A stretch of DNA of 12,671 nucleotides. Source: Verrucomicrobiales bacterium. GTDB lineage: Bacteria; Verrucomicrobiota; Verrucomicrobiia; Limisphaerales; UBA9464. Shown here piece by piece: positions 1 through 6,320 of this stretch. The position numbers and the translations under genes were made by a program. Where the stretch lies: assembly GCA_003445095.1 (NCBI GenBank), contig DLVS01000133.1:1-12671 (forward strand), in the 5' to 3' direction. How positions within the stretch are numbered: position 1 is the first letter of the stretch; the number at the start of each line of letters is the position of its first letter. The notes beneath the pieces are model-generated. The model searched no databases. It saw only the letters and a program-made list of their open reading frames with translations, and was not told where the DNA came from.

Positions 1-597
1 GCCAACGAGGGCAAAACGCCGGCGTTGTCTGATGCGCAGGCCAAACGGCTCTTGGCGGCGCCGGCAACCGACAGTCTGAAGGACCGTCGCGACCGGGCCA
101 TCCTCGCCGTGCTCCTCTACCACGCCCTCCGTCGCGGAGAACTCTGCCGGCTCCGGGTAAGTGATTTCGAAATGCGCCGGGGAATTCCAACCCTGGTCGT
201 CCACGGGAAGGGCTCGCGGCTTAGGTACCTGCCGGTTCATCCCGCCGCTGCCGCTCTCATCGAAGACTACCTCGAATGCGCCGGTCACCGTGAGGACGTG
301 GAGGGTCCCCTCTTCCGCCCCGTCCGGAATTCCCGAGGCTCACTGGTCCGTCCCCTGTCCGGCCAAGCGGTATATCAAAACATCGTCAAGCACTACGCCG
401 ACCAGGCCGCAATCTCGGTCCGGGCCATTCGCCCCCACTGTCTCCGAGCCACTGCCGCGACCAATGCGCTGGAACACGGCGCCGATATCGCCCGCGTGCG
501 GGATTGGCTCGGACACAGCGCCATCACCACCACTCAACTCTATGACAAACGCCGGCACCGGCCTCAGGATTCGCCCACGTTCAAAGTCGAGTACTGA
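1..597 (+). CDS. Tyrosine recombinase (XerC/XerD-like integrase), 5'-truncated
   Basis: Site-specific tyrosine recombinase that would cut and rejoin DNA through a 3'-phosphotyrosine. The frame is open from base 1 and the N-terminal SAM-like core-binding domain is missing, so the gene starts outside the window; the TTG at 25 is only an internal codon. What remains is a complete catalytic domain. Numbering from base 1 as residue 1, I see Arg44 (in ALRRGEL), the beta-hairpin Lys70 (HGKGS), His146 and Arg149 (HCLR), His172 (WLGHS) and the nucleophile Tyr181 (TQLYDKR). All catalytic residues are present, so the domain is not visibly decayed. The C-terminal tail DSPTFKVEY closes the protein. On a plasmid such an enzyme usually resolves multimers or mediates integration. 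No attachment site can be identified here. It converges on the 156-aa gene with a 66-bp gap. Confidence 0.9.
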   Translation, partial: ANEGKTPALSDAQAKRLLAAPATDSLKDRRDRAILAVLLYHALRRGELCRLRVSDFEMRRGIPTLVVHGKGSRLRYLPVHPAAAALIEDYLECAGHREDVEGPLFRPVRNSRGSLVRPLSGQAVYQNIVKHYADQAAISVRAIRPHCLRATAATNALEHGADIARVRDWLGHSAITTTQLYDKRRHRPQDSPTFKVEY

Positions 598-663
598 AAA
601 TCGGGGATTGGAGTAGAAACCGAGCTTTTCCTCCCCAAACCACCGAGGTCTGTGGAGGCCCAT

Positions 664-1134
664 TCATCGACCCTGTTCCTGGCTCTTGCTTTGCGAAGGT
701 TGTTGAGACGAGGGCGACGATTGCGACCGTGCCTCTTTGTTTTGCGAACTCTGTTGCTGGTCATGCCATTCGAAGAGGCCAGGAGTGTGCATCACGTAGA
801 AAGGTGGCGCGTAAATCACGGAACATTCCGCTTGTCCCGGAATCTTGCTCGAATCGACGTTGGATCGGTCGTTGCTGGTGAGTTTCGGGTCGGAATATGA
901 AAGCTTCAGCTCACCTTTCTCGACGAGTGGCTTCAGTTCTGTCGGGATCTTACCGCCCGCCCCGTCCAGCGGGTCCTGGTGGGAAAGGGTTTGCGCGACC
1001 TTGGCCAGATCGGCCTCATGTTTCACGTGGACCAAGGTCAAGATCTCAGACCGCGGGTTGTTGAAATAATTCTTCACGATGTTCACCGTCGTGGAATCAA
1101 TAAGCGATTGGTAATAAGACAGTGGTGGTTTCAT
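664..1134 (-). CDS. Hypothetical protein, 156 aa, with Gln/Ser-rich C-terminal tail
   Basis: I do not recognise a family. The first roughly 115 residues look like an ordinary compact mixed alpha/beta domain (VNIVKNYF, EILTLVHVKHEADLAKVAQTL). The last roughly 30 residues are low-complexity, rich in Gln, Ser and Lys, and probably disordered. There is no signal peptide and no membrane segment. The ATG at 1134 is preceded on the minus strand by AGGA nine bases upstream, a plausible ribosome binding site. It lies 86 bp downstream of the parA-RHH operon on the same strand, so it may be a third, co-transcribed gene of the maintenance region. The reading is supported by the gene-like spacing and by competing frames being shorter and less protein-like. 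Function unknown. Confidence 0.6.
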   Translation of the reverse strand: MKPPLSYYQSLIDSTTVNIVKNYFNNPRSEILTLVHVKHEADLAKVAQTLSHQDPLDGAGGKIPTELKPLVEKGELKLSYSDPKLTSNDRSNVDSSKIPGQAECSVIYAPPFYVMHTPGLFEWHDQQQSSQNKEARSQSSPSSQQPSQSKSQEQGR

Positions 1135-1220
1135 CGAGCATCATCCTAATCAAATAGGCTCCTGCGGCCTCACGTTTCCCGGGAGATTCGTCGCGATTCC
1201 CCGAGGATTTCGCCGCAGTA

Positions 1221-1592
1221 CTACTCCTCGCCAAAGGCGTACCCATTGCGATCCAACCACTGGAGCACCGCTTCGGTGACGATGTCTTGTTGAGTGAATG
1301 GCGCAGTTCTTTGGAGTTTTCTTCCGAATGCCACTTTCAGCAGGTGATCGGCGAGCTTCGACTGAACCCGAACCGAGAGTGAAACCAGTCCCCGCGTCGG
1401 CGTCGGCATATTCGCAACCGGTTCCGCTGGCTCGCGGGACTTATTTCCTTTGGCTACCGCTGGAGACTTCGGTTTAACCAACTTCTCCGGCTCAGGCGTG
1501 GTGCGCCCGACTCCCCCTTGGATCACCAGCAAGGCCTCCTGCGGCAGATTAGCTGATTCCAAAGCTTCACTTAACGACTTTCGTTCATTCAT
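1221..1592 (-). CDS. Small ribbon-helix-helix DNA-binding protein, probable partition partner of ParA
   Basis: A 123-aa protein with a long polar, Pro/Lys-rich N-terminal half (residues 1-66, probably flexible) and a C-terminal ribbon-helix-helix-like domain at about 68-118. A short strand (LVSLSVRVQ) is followed by a helix (SKLADHLLKVAFGRK), a turn, and a second helix (TQQDIVTEAVLQWLDRNGY), the pattern seen in ParG/CopG-type proteins. Its ATG overlaps the parA stop codon as ATGA, which implies translational coupling. In type Ib partition systems a small RHH protein binds the centromere and operator upstream of parA and stimulates the ParA ATPase, often through a flexible N-terminus; that role is inferred here from fold and position. 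The inverted repeats upstream of parA are the natural candidates for its binding sites. An alternative is a simple autoregulator of the operon. Confidence 0.75.
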   Translation of the reverse strand: MNERKSLSEALESANLPQEALLVIQGGVGRTTPEPEKLVKPKSPAVAKGNKSREPAEPVANMPTPTRGLVSLSVRVQSKLADHLLKVAFGRKLQRTAPFTQQDIVTEAVLQWLDRNGYAFGEE

Positions 1593-2218
1593 ACGCGGAC
1601 GAGCTCCTCTAAAAACTGATTCATTTCGCAGGTCGCCGCTTCAGCTCCCGCGCCCATGCGCCACACCACCTTCCCCTGTCCTGCCGCATCGGCATACGCC
1701 TGCAACAGGCGCAGCCCGCTCATCACCGGAATTCCGAGCGTCCGCCCGATTTCGACCAGTTCCCTGCTTAAGCGGTAACGAGCTTGGAGTTTGTTCGGAA
1801 TGAGCACCGCGACCGGCGGTCCTTGGCGAATGGCTTGCGCCTGTCTTAAGACACGAATCACGTTATTGGCCGCCCGGAGATCCAGCGCCGAGGGGCCGCA
1901 CGGTAGGAAGGAGACGTCGGTTACAAAGAGCGCCGCGCGGGTCACATCCGAGAGCCCTGCCGGACCGTCGATCACAATGTGGTCAAACCGCGTTTTTAGT
2001 TGCGGGATTTCCTCCAGCATCTCGTCTGGGGACTGGAGCCGAATCAGCTCCAATTCCGGAATCGCCTCGCGGATCCAGTCCGAGGAAGAACCTTGAACGT
2101 CGGCATCAACGAGGGCGACTTTGCTCCCCTTCTCCCAAAGCCGGGCGGCCAGATGCACGGACAAGGTGGACTTCCCCACCCCGCCCTTCGGATTTGTGAA
2201 TGCAACAACTTTCCCCAT
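1589..2218 (-). CDS. parA: ParA-family partition ATPase (short, type Ib-like)
   Basis: A 209-aa Walker-type ATPase of the ParA/MinD superfamily that would position plasmid copies by ATP-dependent binding to the nucleoid. The deviant Walker A motif KGGVGKST is at residues 11-18 with the signature Lys11 and Lys16. The Walker A' motif VDADVQG is near 37-43, and Walker B, HIVIDGPAG, at 80-88. At 209 aa it lacks the N-terminal helix-turn-helix of type Ia ParA proteins, which fits the ParF/type Ib class, and its small RHH partner fits too. It is the first gene of the operon and faces away from rep across the 917-bp origin region. The ATG at 2218 gives a start directly before the Walker A strand (GKVVAFTNPKGG); I see no strong Shine-Dalgarno sequence in front of it. 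Confidence 0.95.
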   Translation of the reverse strand: MGKVVAFTNPKGGVGKSTLSVHLAARLWEKGSKVALVDADVQGSSSDWIREAIPELELIRLQSPDEMLEEIPQLKTRFDHIVIDGPAGLSDVTRAALFVTDVSFLPCGPSALDLRAANNVIRVLRQAQAIRQGPPVAVLIPNKLQARYRLSRELVEIGRTLGIPVMSGLRLLQAYADAAGQGKVVWRMGAGAEAATCEMNQFLEELVRV

Positions 2219-2310
2219 GATGTCTTGCTATCATGCCTCATACCCGACCCACAAGGGGGCAAGATCGTCTGCGCGCACGGCTTCCAACCAACTTCACGGC
2301 ACACGAGCGG

Positions 2311-2340
2311 GCTGGCATGCTCGCTCGCTTGCATGCCAGC
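2311..2340. repeat. Inverted repeat, 10-bp arms with 10-bp spacer
   Basis: Perfect arms GCTGGCATGC (2311-2320) and GCATGCCAGC (2331-2340) flank a 10-bp spacer. It lies 93 bp upstream of parA. The arm sequence GCATGCCAGC recurs inside the second inverted repeat at 2504-2513. Likely a protein-binding site (partition complex or operator), by inference from its position. Confidence 0.7.
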
Positions 2341-2385
2341 AACTGGGAGGGAGTGGAGACAGGAAACTACGGTGATTTGAGACAG
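2340..2385 (+). repeat. Distal pair of iterons
   Basis: Two units of 23 bp end in TGGAGACAG (to 2362) and TTGAGACAG (to 2385). They match the main iteron array in both core sequence and period, in the same orientation, about 420 bp away from it. The second unit also carries the ACTACGG segment seen in the main array. A separated iteron subset could serve DNA looping or handcuffing by the Rep protein. Confidence 0.65.
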
Positions 2386-2481
2386 GCGCTCGCTGATGGG
2401 AGTATTTGGAAAACGGGATAGCTTGCGTTCTGAATTTCAGGGCCTAGCTGACCAGCAGCGCCGAAAACACGGCCGGTCGAT

Positions 2482-2519
2482 TCGCATGCTGGCATTCATG
2501 CTCGCATGCCAGCATGCGA
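2482..2519. repeat. Inverted repeat, 13-bp arms with 12-bp spacer
   Basis: Perfect arms TCGCATGCTGGCA (2482-2494) and TGCCAGCATGCGA (2507-2519). It contains several GCATGC cores and shares GCATGCCAGC with the repeat at 2311-2340. No T-run follows on either strand, so it does not look like an intrinsic terminator. A partition or operator site is more likely. Confidence 0.7.
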
Positions 2520-2646
2520 GCAATGGCGGCAGTCGCATTGATCGCTAGCCGGTCATCAGGAGGCCACGCCCGAGAGCCTGTGCGACTGCTCGCCCGCCAT
2601 TCTTCCAGCCTTCCCACAGTTGATGAAGCTGGCTTAAAAACTGAAC

Positions 2647-2678
2647 GGCAAGTTTGCCTGAGCGATGGCAATGTTGCC
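2647..2678. repeat. Two tandem GGCAA-NN-TTGCC palindromes, 20 bp apart
   Basis: GGCAAGTTTGCC (2647-2658) and GGCAATGTTGCC (2667-2678) are 12-bp palindromes with 5-bp perfect arms, repeated at a 20-bp period (about two helical turns). The flanks are also similar (each is followed by a GAG triplet after one base). Spaced, in-phase dyads of this kind are typical binding sites for dimeric regulators. The protein that would bind is not known; the RHH protein or Rep are candidates. Confidence 0.55.
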
Positions 2679-2803
2679 CGAGAGGCGACTTCAGAACTTG
2701 CAGGCTGCCACGTTTTAGCGCGCTGCCACGCGGGACGCCATGAATGCAGGCCTACGCGGAAGCTTGTCGCCACGCCCGCGTCGAGGGTTGAGAGCTACAA
2801 CCC

Positions 2804-3008
2804 GGAGGTAGAGGGAACTGAGACAGCCAACCACGGGGAAATGGAACAGGTGACTACCGTGAAGTGAGACAGTTCGATAGTGGGGAATGAAACAGCGATT
2901 TAGAGTGCCACGAGACCGACCTTTGCCGTGCCGCGAGACAGCAACTCAAGGGAAATGAAGCAGGCGGCTACGGGGAAGTGAAACAGGAAACATCGTGAGT
3001 TGAGACAG
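2804..3008 (+). repeat. Iteron array, nine tandem copies of 22-23 bp
   Basis: Nine units end in an 8-bp core of consensus YGARACAG. The cores start at 2819, 2842, 2865, 2888, 2911, 2934, 2956, 2979 and 3001, so the steps are 23 bp six times or 22 bp twice. The fullest units read about CTACGGGGAAGTGAAACAG; the more degenerate ones keep the GAGAC or GAAAC core. All copies point towards rep, which starts 127 bp after the last one. Directly repeated units of about two helical turns beside a rep gene are the hallmark of iterons bound by a plasmid initiator. Copies at 2911 and 2934 are the most divergent (CGAGACCG and CGAGACAG). Confidence 0.85.
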
Positions 3009-3027
3009 TAAACTGTGGAATAACCCG

Positions 3028-3057
3028 TTGATCTTTGGGCCATTCTAGGCGTATAAC
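3028..3057 (+). promoter_or_regulatory. Candidate sigma70-type promoter for rep, in a more AT-rich segment
   Basis: A TTGATC -35 box (3028-3033) and a TATAAC -10 box (3052-3057) are separated by 18 bp and lie about 80 bp upstream of the rep start. The flanking DNA from 3009 to 3092 is visibly more AT-rich than the rest of the window and could double as the DNA unwinding element next to the iterons. If the promoter is real, Rep bound to the last iterons would sit immediately upstream and could regulate it. Weak evidence, as no consensus is known for this organism. Confidence 0.35.
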
Positions 3058-3065
3058 TTCTAAGT

Positions 3066-3092
3066 GTTGTATTAACTATGTAATAGTACAAC
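3066..3092. repeat. Small AT-rich inverted repeat upstream of rep
   Basis: Arms GTTGTA (3066-3071) and TACAAC (3087-3092) enclose a 15-bp AT-rich spacer, with an additional TTA/TAA pairing inside. It lies between the candidate promoter and the rep start, where an autoregulatory operator would be expected. The arms are short, so the match may be chance. Confidence 0.3.
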
Positions 3093-3135
3093 AACAGGAG
3101 CGTGTTGTTGCGCGCGAATCTTGGGGGGAGGGGAT

Positions 3136-4563
3136 TTGAACGAGGAGCTGGAAGAACCGCCGCGGCAATCTGACGGCAAAGACGAGATGAATTTGGCGGA
3201 GTTTCCGCTTTCGGCCATTGCCGATCGATTGGATCCGGAACAAAAGACCATGGTTTTCGAAGACCGCGTGTGGGATCGCAATCGCGGTGAAATGGTTCCG
3301 CGTCAACTCCTCATCACCGCGGCAGACGCCTACGGCCTACCCACCGCGCGGGACGACGAGGTCATTCTTGGTTTGGTTCAGCTCTCTCGGCTTCAGGGAT
3401 TCTCCAGCCGCACCGTGACCTTTACGCGCTACCAACTGATCCAACTATTGGGCTGGCGGCCCGAAGGCAAGAGTTACGAGCGCATCGAGAAATCTCTTAA
3501 CCGGTGGATGGGCGTGACCCTGTACTATCAGAACGCCTGGTGGGATCGCAAAAACGAGTGCTGGGTGGATGAAAAATTCCATCTCCTCGACAACGTCACC
3601 TTGGTGGATCGCGAACGCCGAGCTGCGCAGCGTGCTGGCCAGACGGAGCTTTTCCAATCCACCTTTAGCTGGAACGAAGTCGTCTTTCGGAGCTTCTCGG
3701 CTGGGAACCTCAAGAGTCTGGACTTTGATTTTTACAAGAGACTCGACAGCCCGGTCGCCAAACGGCTGTACCGGTTTCTGGACAAGCGGTTCTTCCACCG
3801 AACGCTGTGGGAGTTTCATCTCCAAGAGCTTTGCTGGGCGCACGTGGGGCTCGCGCGCTCCTACGACACAGCCAATTTGAAGCGCAAACTTCGGCCCGCC
3901 ATCGCCGAGCTCGAATCCAAAGGCTTCCTGACGCCACTGACTGACGAAGTGCGATTTCGCCGAGTGAGCTGTGGCGAATGGCGCGTCGCTTTCGAACGGT
4001 CCCGCCCGCACTCGGCGGATAAGCGTACTACCGACGTCGCTGCCAACGAAAATCTGCGGCAGGCCTTGGTCCAACGGGGAGTGACCCCTTCGACCTCAAG
4101 CGATCTTGTCCGCGAGTTTCCGAGCGAAAAGATCGAACAACAACTCGAAGTCTTGGATTGGCTGGTGGCGCGCAAGGACCCCCGCGTGGAACGCAATCCG
4201 CCCGGATATTTGGTGAGCGCGATTCGGGGTGAGTACGTCGCGCCCCGAGAATTCAAAAGCCGCCAACAAGTCGCCGATGCCGCGGCCCGAGCCAAAGCCG
4301 CCGAGGACCGACGTCAAGCTCAGCTTGAAAAGGAACGCCAGCGGGAAGAAGGCAGGCTCGCCGCCCGCCGCGACGCCGCGTCCAGTTTTTGGGCCTCACT
4401 GTCGGACGAAGAACGCTCGCATCTTGAACATGAGGCCTTGGCTTCGGCCGGTTTGTTCGAACAAAGGCTGCTGCGCGAAGGGGGAAGCCTTGCCGAGGCC
4501 ACCAGGCAGAAGATTCTGGAGGACTTCGCTCTGAGGAGTTTGGAGGCTACAGCCTGGGATTAA
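3136..4563 (+). CDS. Plasmid replication initiator protein (RepA / 'replication initiator protein A'-like)
   Basis: Probable initiator that binds the iterons and opens the origin. The body from about residue 29 (ADRLDPEQK, VWDRNRGEMVPRQLL, DDEVILGLVQLSRL, FTRYQLIQLLGW, SYERIEKSLNRW) to about 250 (LRPAIAELESKGFL) reads as paired winged-helix domains of the kind annotated 'replication initiator protein A'. The C-terminal third has a charged, Ala/Arg/Glu-rich helix (about 370-415, likely coiled coil) and an ending SDEERSHLEHEALA common in such proteins. I chose the TTG at 3136 because a GGAGG sits at 3127-3131, though the 4-base spacing is short. TTG 3121 and ATG 3187 are alternatives; the conserved body begins after 3187, so the start is uncertain by up to 22 residues. 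It lies beside the iteron array and is divergent from parA. Confidence 0.85.
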   Translation: MNEELEEPPRQSDGKDEMNLAEFPLSAIADRLDPEQKTMVFEDRVWDRNRGEMVPRQLLITAADAYGLPTARDDEVILGLVQLSRLQGFSSRTVTFTRYQLIQLLGWRPEGKSYERIEKSLNRWMGVTLYYQNAWWDRKNECWVDEKFHLLDNVTLVDRERRAAQRAGQTELFQSTFSWNEVVFRSFSAGNLKSLDFDFYKRLDSPVAKRLYRFLDKRFFHRTLWEFHLQELCWAHVGLARSYDTANLKRKLRPAIAELESKGFLTPLTDEVRFRRVSCGEWRVAFERSRPHSADKRTTDVAANENLRQALVQRGVTPSTSSDLVREFPSEKIEQQLEVLDWLVARKDPRVERNPPGYLVSAIRGEYVAPREFKSRQQVADAAARAKAAEDRRQAQLEKERQREEGRLAARRDAASSFWASLSDEERSHLEHEALASAGLFEQRLLREGGSLAEATRQKILEDFALRSLEATAWD

Positions 4564-4574
4564 TAAACCCGCGT

Positions 4575-4715
4575 TCAGCAAGCTCCGGTGCGGGTAACGG
4601 CGAGAATGAGGAAGTCTTGCCGCCGCCGGTGAATGCGAAAGGCGTACGCGTTCAAGGAATAGAGCCGCATTCGAGCCGGGTCCCGGGCGGATAGGCGGGG
4701 ATTACTCCAACGCCT
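4575..4715 (-). other. Short protein-like open stretch, possible small ORF or gene remnant
   Basis: On the minus strand the frame from just after a TAG (4716-4718) to the TGA at 4575-4577 is open for 46 codons. It reads like real protein: WSNPRLSARDPARMRLYSLN, then AYAFRIHRRRQDFLILAV, then TRTGAC. The only ATG is at 4670, giving a 31-aa product with no clear ribosome binding site. It could be the 3' remnant of a longer gene, a small gene, or a repeated element. It fills most of the 190-bp gap between rep and the next gene. I cannot assign a function. Confidence 0.25.
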
Positions 4716-4753
4716 CTACCCAGCACCAGACGATCTGTGGTAAACACCCTGGA

Positions 4754-5470
4754 ATGATGCCTCAACTCCACGAGAATGGTCTGGCCCAACAACCCTGGCT
4801 CAGTGAATTCCTTCGGTTGCGCGGATTTCAGCGCAATGGAGTGAACTCATTCTCCAACGGGCGGGCGCTGCTCCGATTTGAGGGACAGCAGCTCATCGCC
4901 ACGCCCGCCGACAGCGGCAAGTCGTGGCGATCAGATCTCTCCGAGGTCGGACCGAAAGCCATCTGTTTTGTGCTAACTCAAATCCTTTCCACACCCGGAT
5001 TCCTTTCGCCGGAGGAGGTGGCCTTTCGGGCCGTCCAACAAAGCGCAGCCGAAGAGGCGCTCCACCAAGTTGGTGAAAGCATCCGGCAGAATCCCGAATC
5101 CCCGACCAGCCAACACTTGCGCCGCTTCGTTTGGTCGCTCTTCAACGGACACCACGCCCTCAATCTGTGGCGGTTGAAGGACAGTCTCGACGGCGAACGG
5201 GCAGCCGCAGTCGCCCAAGCATTCAGCGGCTGGATGCAGGGGTTCGTTTCCGAGGAGAAACTCCGGCGGGGATTGGTCGATTCCGGGGAGATGGCCCGTT
5301 GGAACGAGGTACATTTGTCCGACCCCGATCATGCTCGCCTCACGGATGCCATGAATGCCGTGAAGGACCTCCTGAATTCGGTTCCACCCTGTGCCCAGTT
5401 CACTCGGCTGACCCTGGCCAATGAACTACTCCAACAGGCGATGGACTCGTTGCGGGACGTCAGAAAGTAG
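4754..5470 (+). CDS. Hypothetical protein, 238 aa
   Basis: I do not recognise a family. The protein looks soluble and mostly helical after about residue 70, with no signal peptide or membrane segment. The first 65 residues (WLSEFLRLRGFQRNG, SNGRALLRFEGQQLIATP) suggest a small alpha/beta unit with an ATP- or DNA-independent look. The rest carries amphipathic helices (AVQQSAAEEALHQVGESI, DGERAAAVAQAFSGWMQGF, HARLTDAMNAVKDLLNSV). The start is ATG 4754, with a second ATG directly after at 4757; no strong Shine-Dalgarno is visible. It follows rep by 190 bp on the same strand and may be read from the same transcript. It converges with the secreted 266-aa gene across 49 bp. Codon use and length support a real gene; the role is unknown. 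Confidence 0.6.
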   Translation: MMPQLHENGLAQQPWLSEFLRLRGFQRNGVNSFSNGRALLRFEGQQLIATPADSGKSWRSDLSEVGPKAICFVLTQILSTPGFLSPEEVAFRAVQQSAAEEALHQVGESIRQNPESPTSQHLRRFVWSLFNGHHALNLWRLKDSLDGERAAAVAQAFSGWMQGFVSEEKLRRGLVDSGEMARWNEVHLSDPDHARLTDAMNAVKDLLNSVPPCAQFTRLTLANELLQQAMDSLRDVRK

Positions 5471-5519
5471 GGATCCATCGCAGAAGTCGCTCATGTAATC
5501 ACCCTGACTCGATGGACAC

Positions 5520-6320
5520 TTAGTCTTCCGTAATCCAGTAGAAGTAGGGGCCTGGGCCGCCGGCGTCCGAATCTGTGTAAAAGGTTTGTATTCCCATCGA
5601 CTGGATAGCATCGCCGCCTGGCCGAACTTGGAAACTCCCAGTGAGGGAGTCTGCGCGTCTTACGGTGTACGTCTTGCCCTCTTTGCTCGCCCACTTGATC
5701 TTCAGTCCCTCCCCTGTGATTTCGATGTCCGATGACAACCAGAGGGGATAGTCGGTTCGGTCAAACGGATTTGTTCCACTCTCGATCTCAGCGAAGTCCG
5801 GAACTCCATCGCCGTCGCTGTCGTAGAGAGTCGGAGCTTTGCCCTCGACCAAAAGGTCGAGACGTTCGACCCGGCCGCGACCCGGGCCGCCCGGGCCAGA
5901 ACTGGCGCCAAAGGTAAAATTGGCGGCAGCGGGGTTAACAAAGGCCGCAGCCTGCTGGTCGCAGGTCGCCGAACGCGTGTAAGGCGTTTGGCCTGAGGTT
6001 AGAGCGAGGGAGTTCGGGGTCGGCTGAAATGTTTGGCCCGCCACCGCGCGCGTTTCGAAGGGAATTCTGGCTACATAAAAGACTTGGCGATTCACCACGA
6101 TCATTCGCGCCGGAACGTTCGCCGAGTTACCCCCGCCTTGGACGTTCAAGGCCACCGCTGAGGCCTGAACTGGATTTCGCGTGGCGCTATCGAGCACCTG
6201 GCCGTACACCACCAAACCAGGTTCTGGAATCGCCGGCACAGGTTGACCTATGCAAAGTTGAAAACCAGCACTGAAGGCAATCGACCATAGTGCGATCGTC
6301 CGAATCGGACTGATGTTCAT
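5520..6320 (-). CDS. Secreted protein with calcium-binding DSDGDGVPD (TSP3-like) motif
   Basis: A 266-aa exported protein of unknown function. Residues 1-26 form a signal peptide (short polar start MNISPIRT, hydrophobic core IALWSIAFSAGFQLCI, probable cleavage near Gly25-Gln26). A beta-rich segment follows (GLVVYGQVLDSATRNPVQAS resembles a carboxypeptidase-regulatory-like fold), then a Gly/Pro-rich linker (SSGPGGPGRG). Next is a thrombospondin type 3-like calcium loop, DSDGDGVPDFAEIESGTNPF, and a C-terminal beta module (TYTVRRADSLTGSF ... GPGPYFYWI). Such modules are frequent in large-genome environmental bacteria. AAGGAG stands six bases before the ATG, a good ribosome binding site. It lies 468 bp downstream of the RHS gene on the same strand. 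Because the RHS toxin tip probably acts on the cell wall, an exported neighbour is a conceivable immunity protein, but nothing in its sequence shows that. Confidence 0.8.
   Translation of the reverse strand: MNISPIRTIALWSIAFSAGFQLCIGQPVPAIPEPGLVVYGQVLDSATRNPVQASAVALNVQGGGNSANVPARMIVVNRQVFYVARIPFETRAVAGQTFQPTPNSLALTSGQTPYTRSATCDQQAAAFVNPAAANFTFGASSGPGGPGRGRVERLDLLVEGKAPTLYDSDGDGVPDFAEIESGTNPFDRTDYPLWLSSDIEITGEGLKIKWASKEGKTYTVRRADSLTGSFQVRPGGDAIQSMGIQTFYTDSDAGGPGPYFYWITED

Larger units (their letters stand above)
2219..3135. other. Putative origin of replication and centromere region (917 bp, non-coding)
   Basis: This interval between the divergent parA and rep genes has no convincing gene but is full of repeats, listed separately. 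From the parA side: an inverted repeat with 10-bp arms, a pair of iterons, an inverted repeat with 13-bp arms, two tandem GGCAA-NN-TTGCC palindromes, nine iterons, a more AT-rich segment, and a small inverted repeat before rep. Bases 3014-3023 (TGTGGAATAA) resemble a DnaA box (TGTGGATAA) with one extra base, so only weakly. The order iterons, AT-rich segment, rep gene is typical of iteron-controlled theta replicons, and inverted repeats upstream of parA are typical of partition sites. The assignment is inference from layout. Confidence 0.7.

Noticed and set aside
2444..2867. Overlapping open frames of 109 codons (-) and 117 codons (+) in the origin region
   Set aside because: They cover inverted repeats, tandem palindromes and the first iterons, oppose each other, and read as Arg/Ala/Ser-rich noise. 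A control region explains the sequence better.
2804..3008. Possible CRISPR array
   Set aside because: The repeating unit itself is only 22-23 bp long with a degenerate core and no unique spacers, so these are iterons.
3445..4074. 209-codon minus-strand open frame
   Set aside because: Fully antisense to the replication initiator gene, which has a clear family resemblance.
4567..4595. ACCCGC / GCGGGT hairpin just after the rep stop codon
   Set aside because: A 17-base loop and no following T-run; not a credible intrinsic terminator, though a factor-dependent role cannot be excluded.
5474..5516. Inverted repeat TCCATCG / CGATGGA between the two convergent genes
   Set aside because: Only 7-bp arms with a 29-base loop and no T-run; too weak for a bidirectional terminator.
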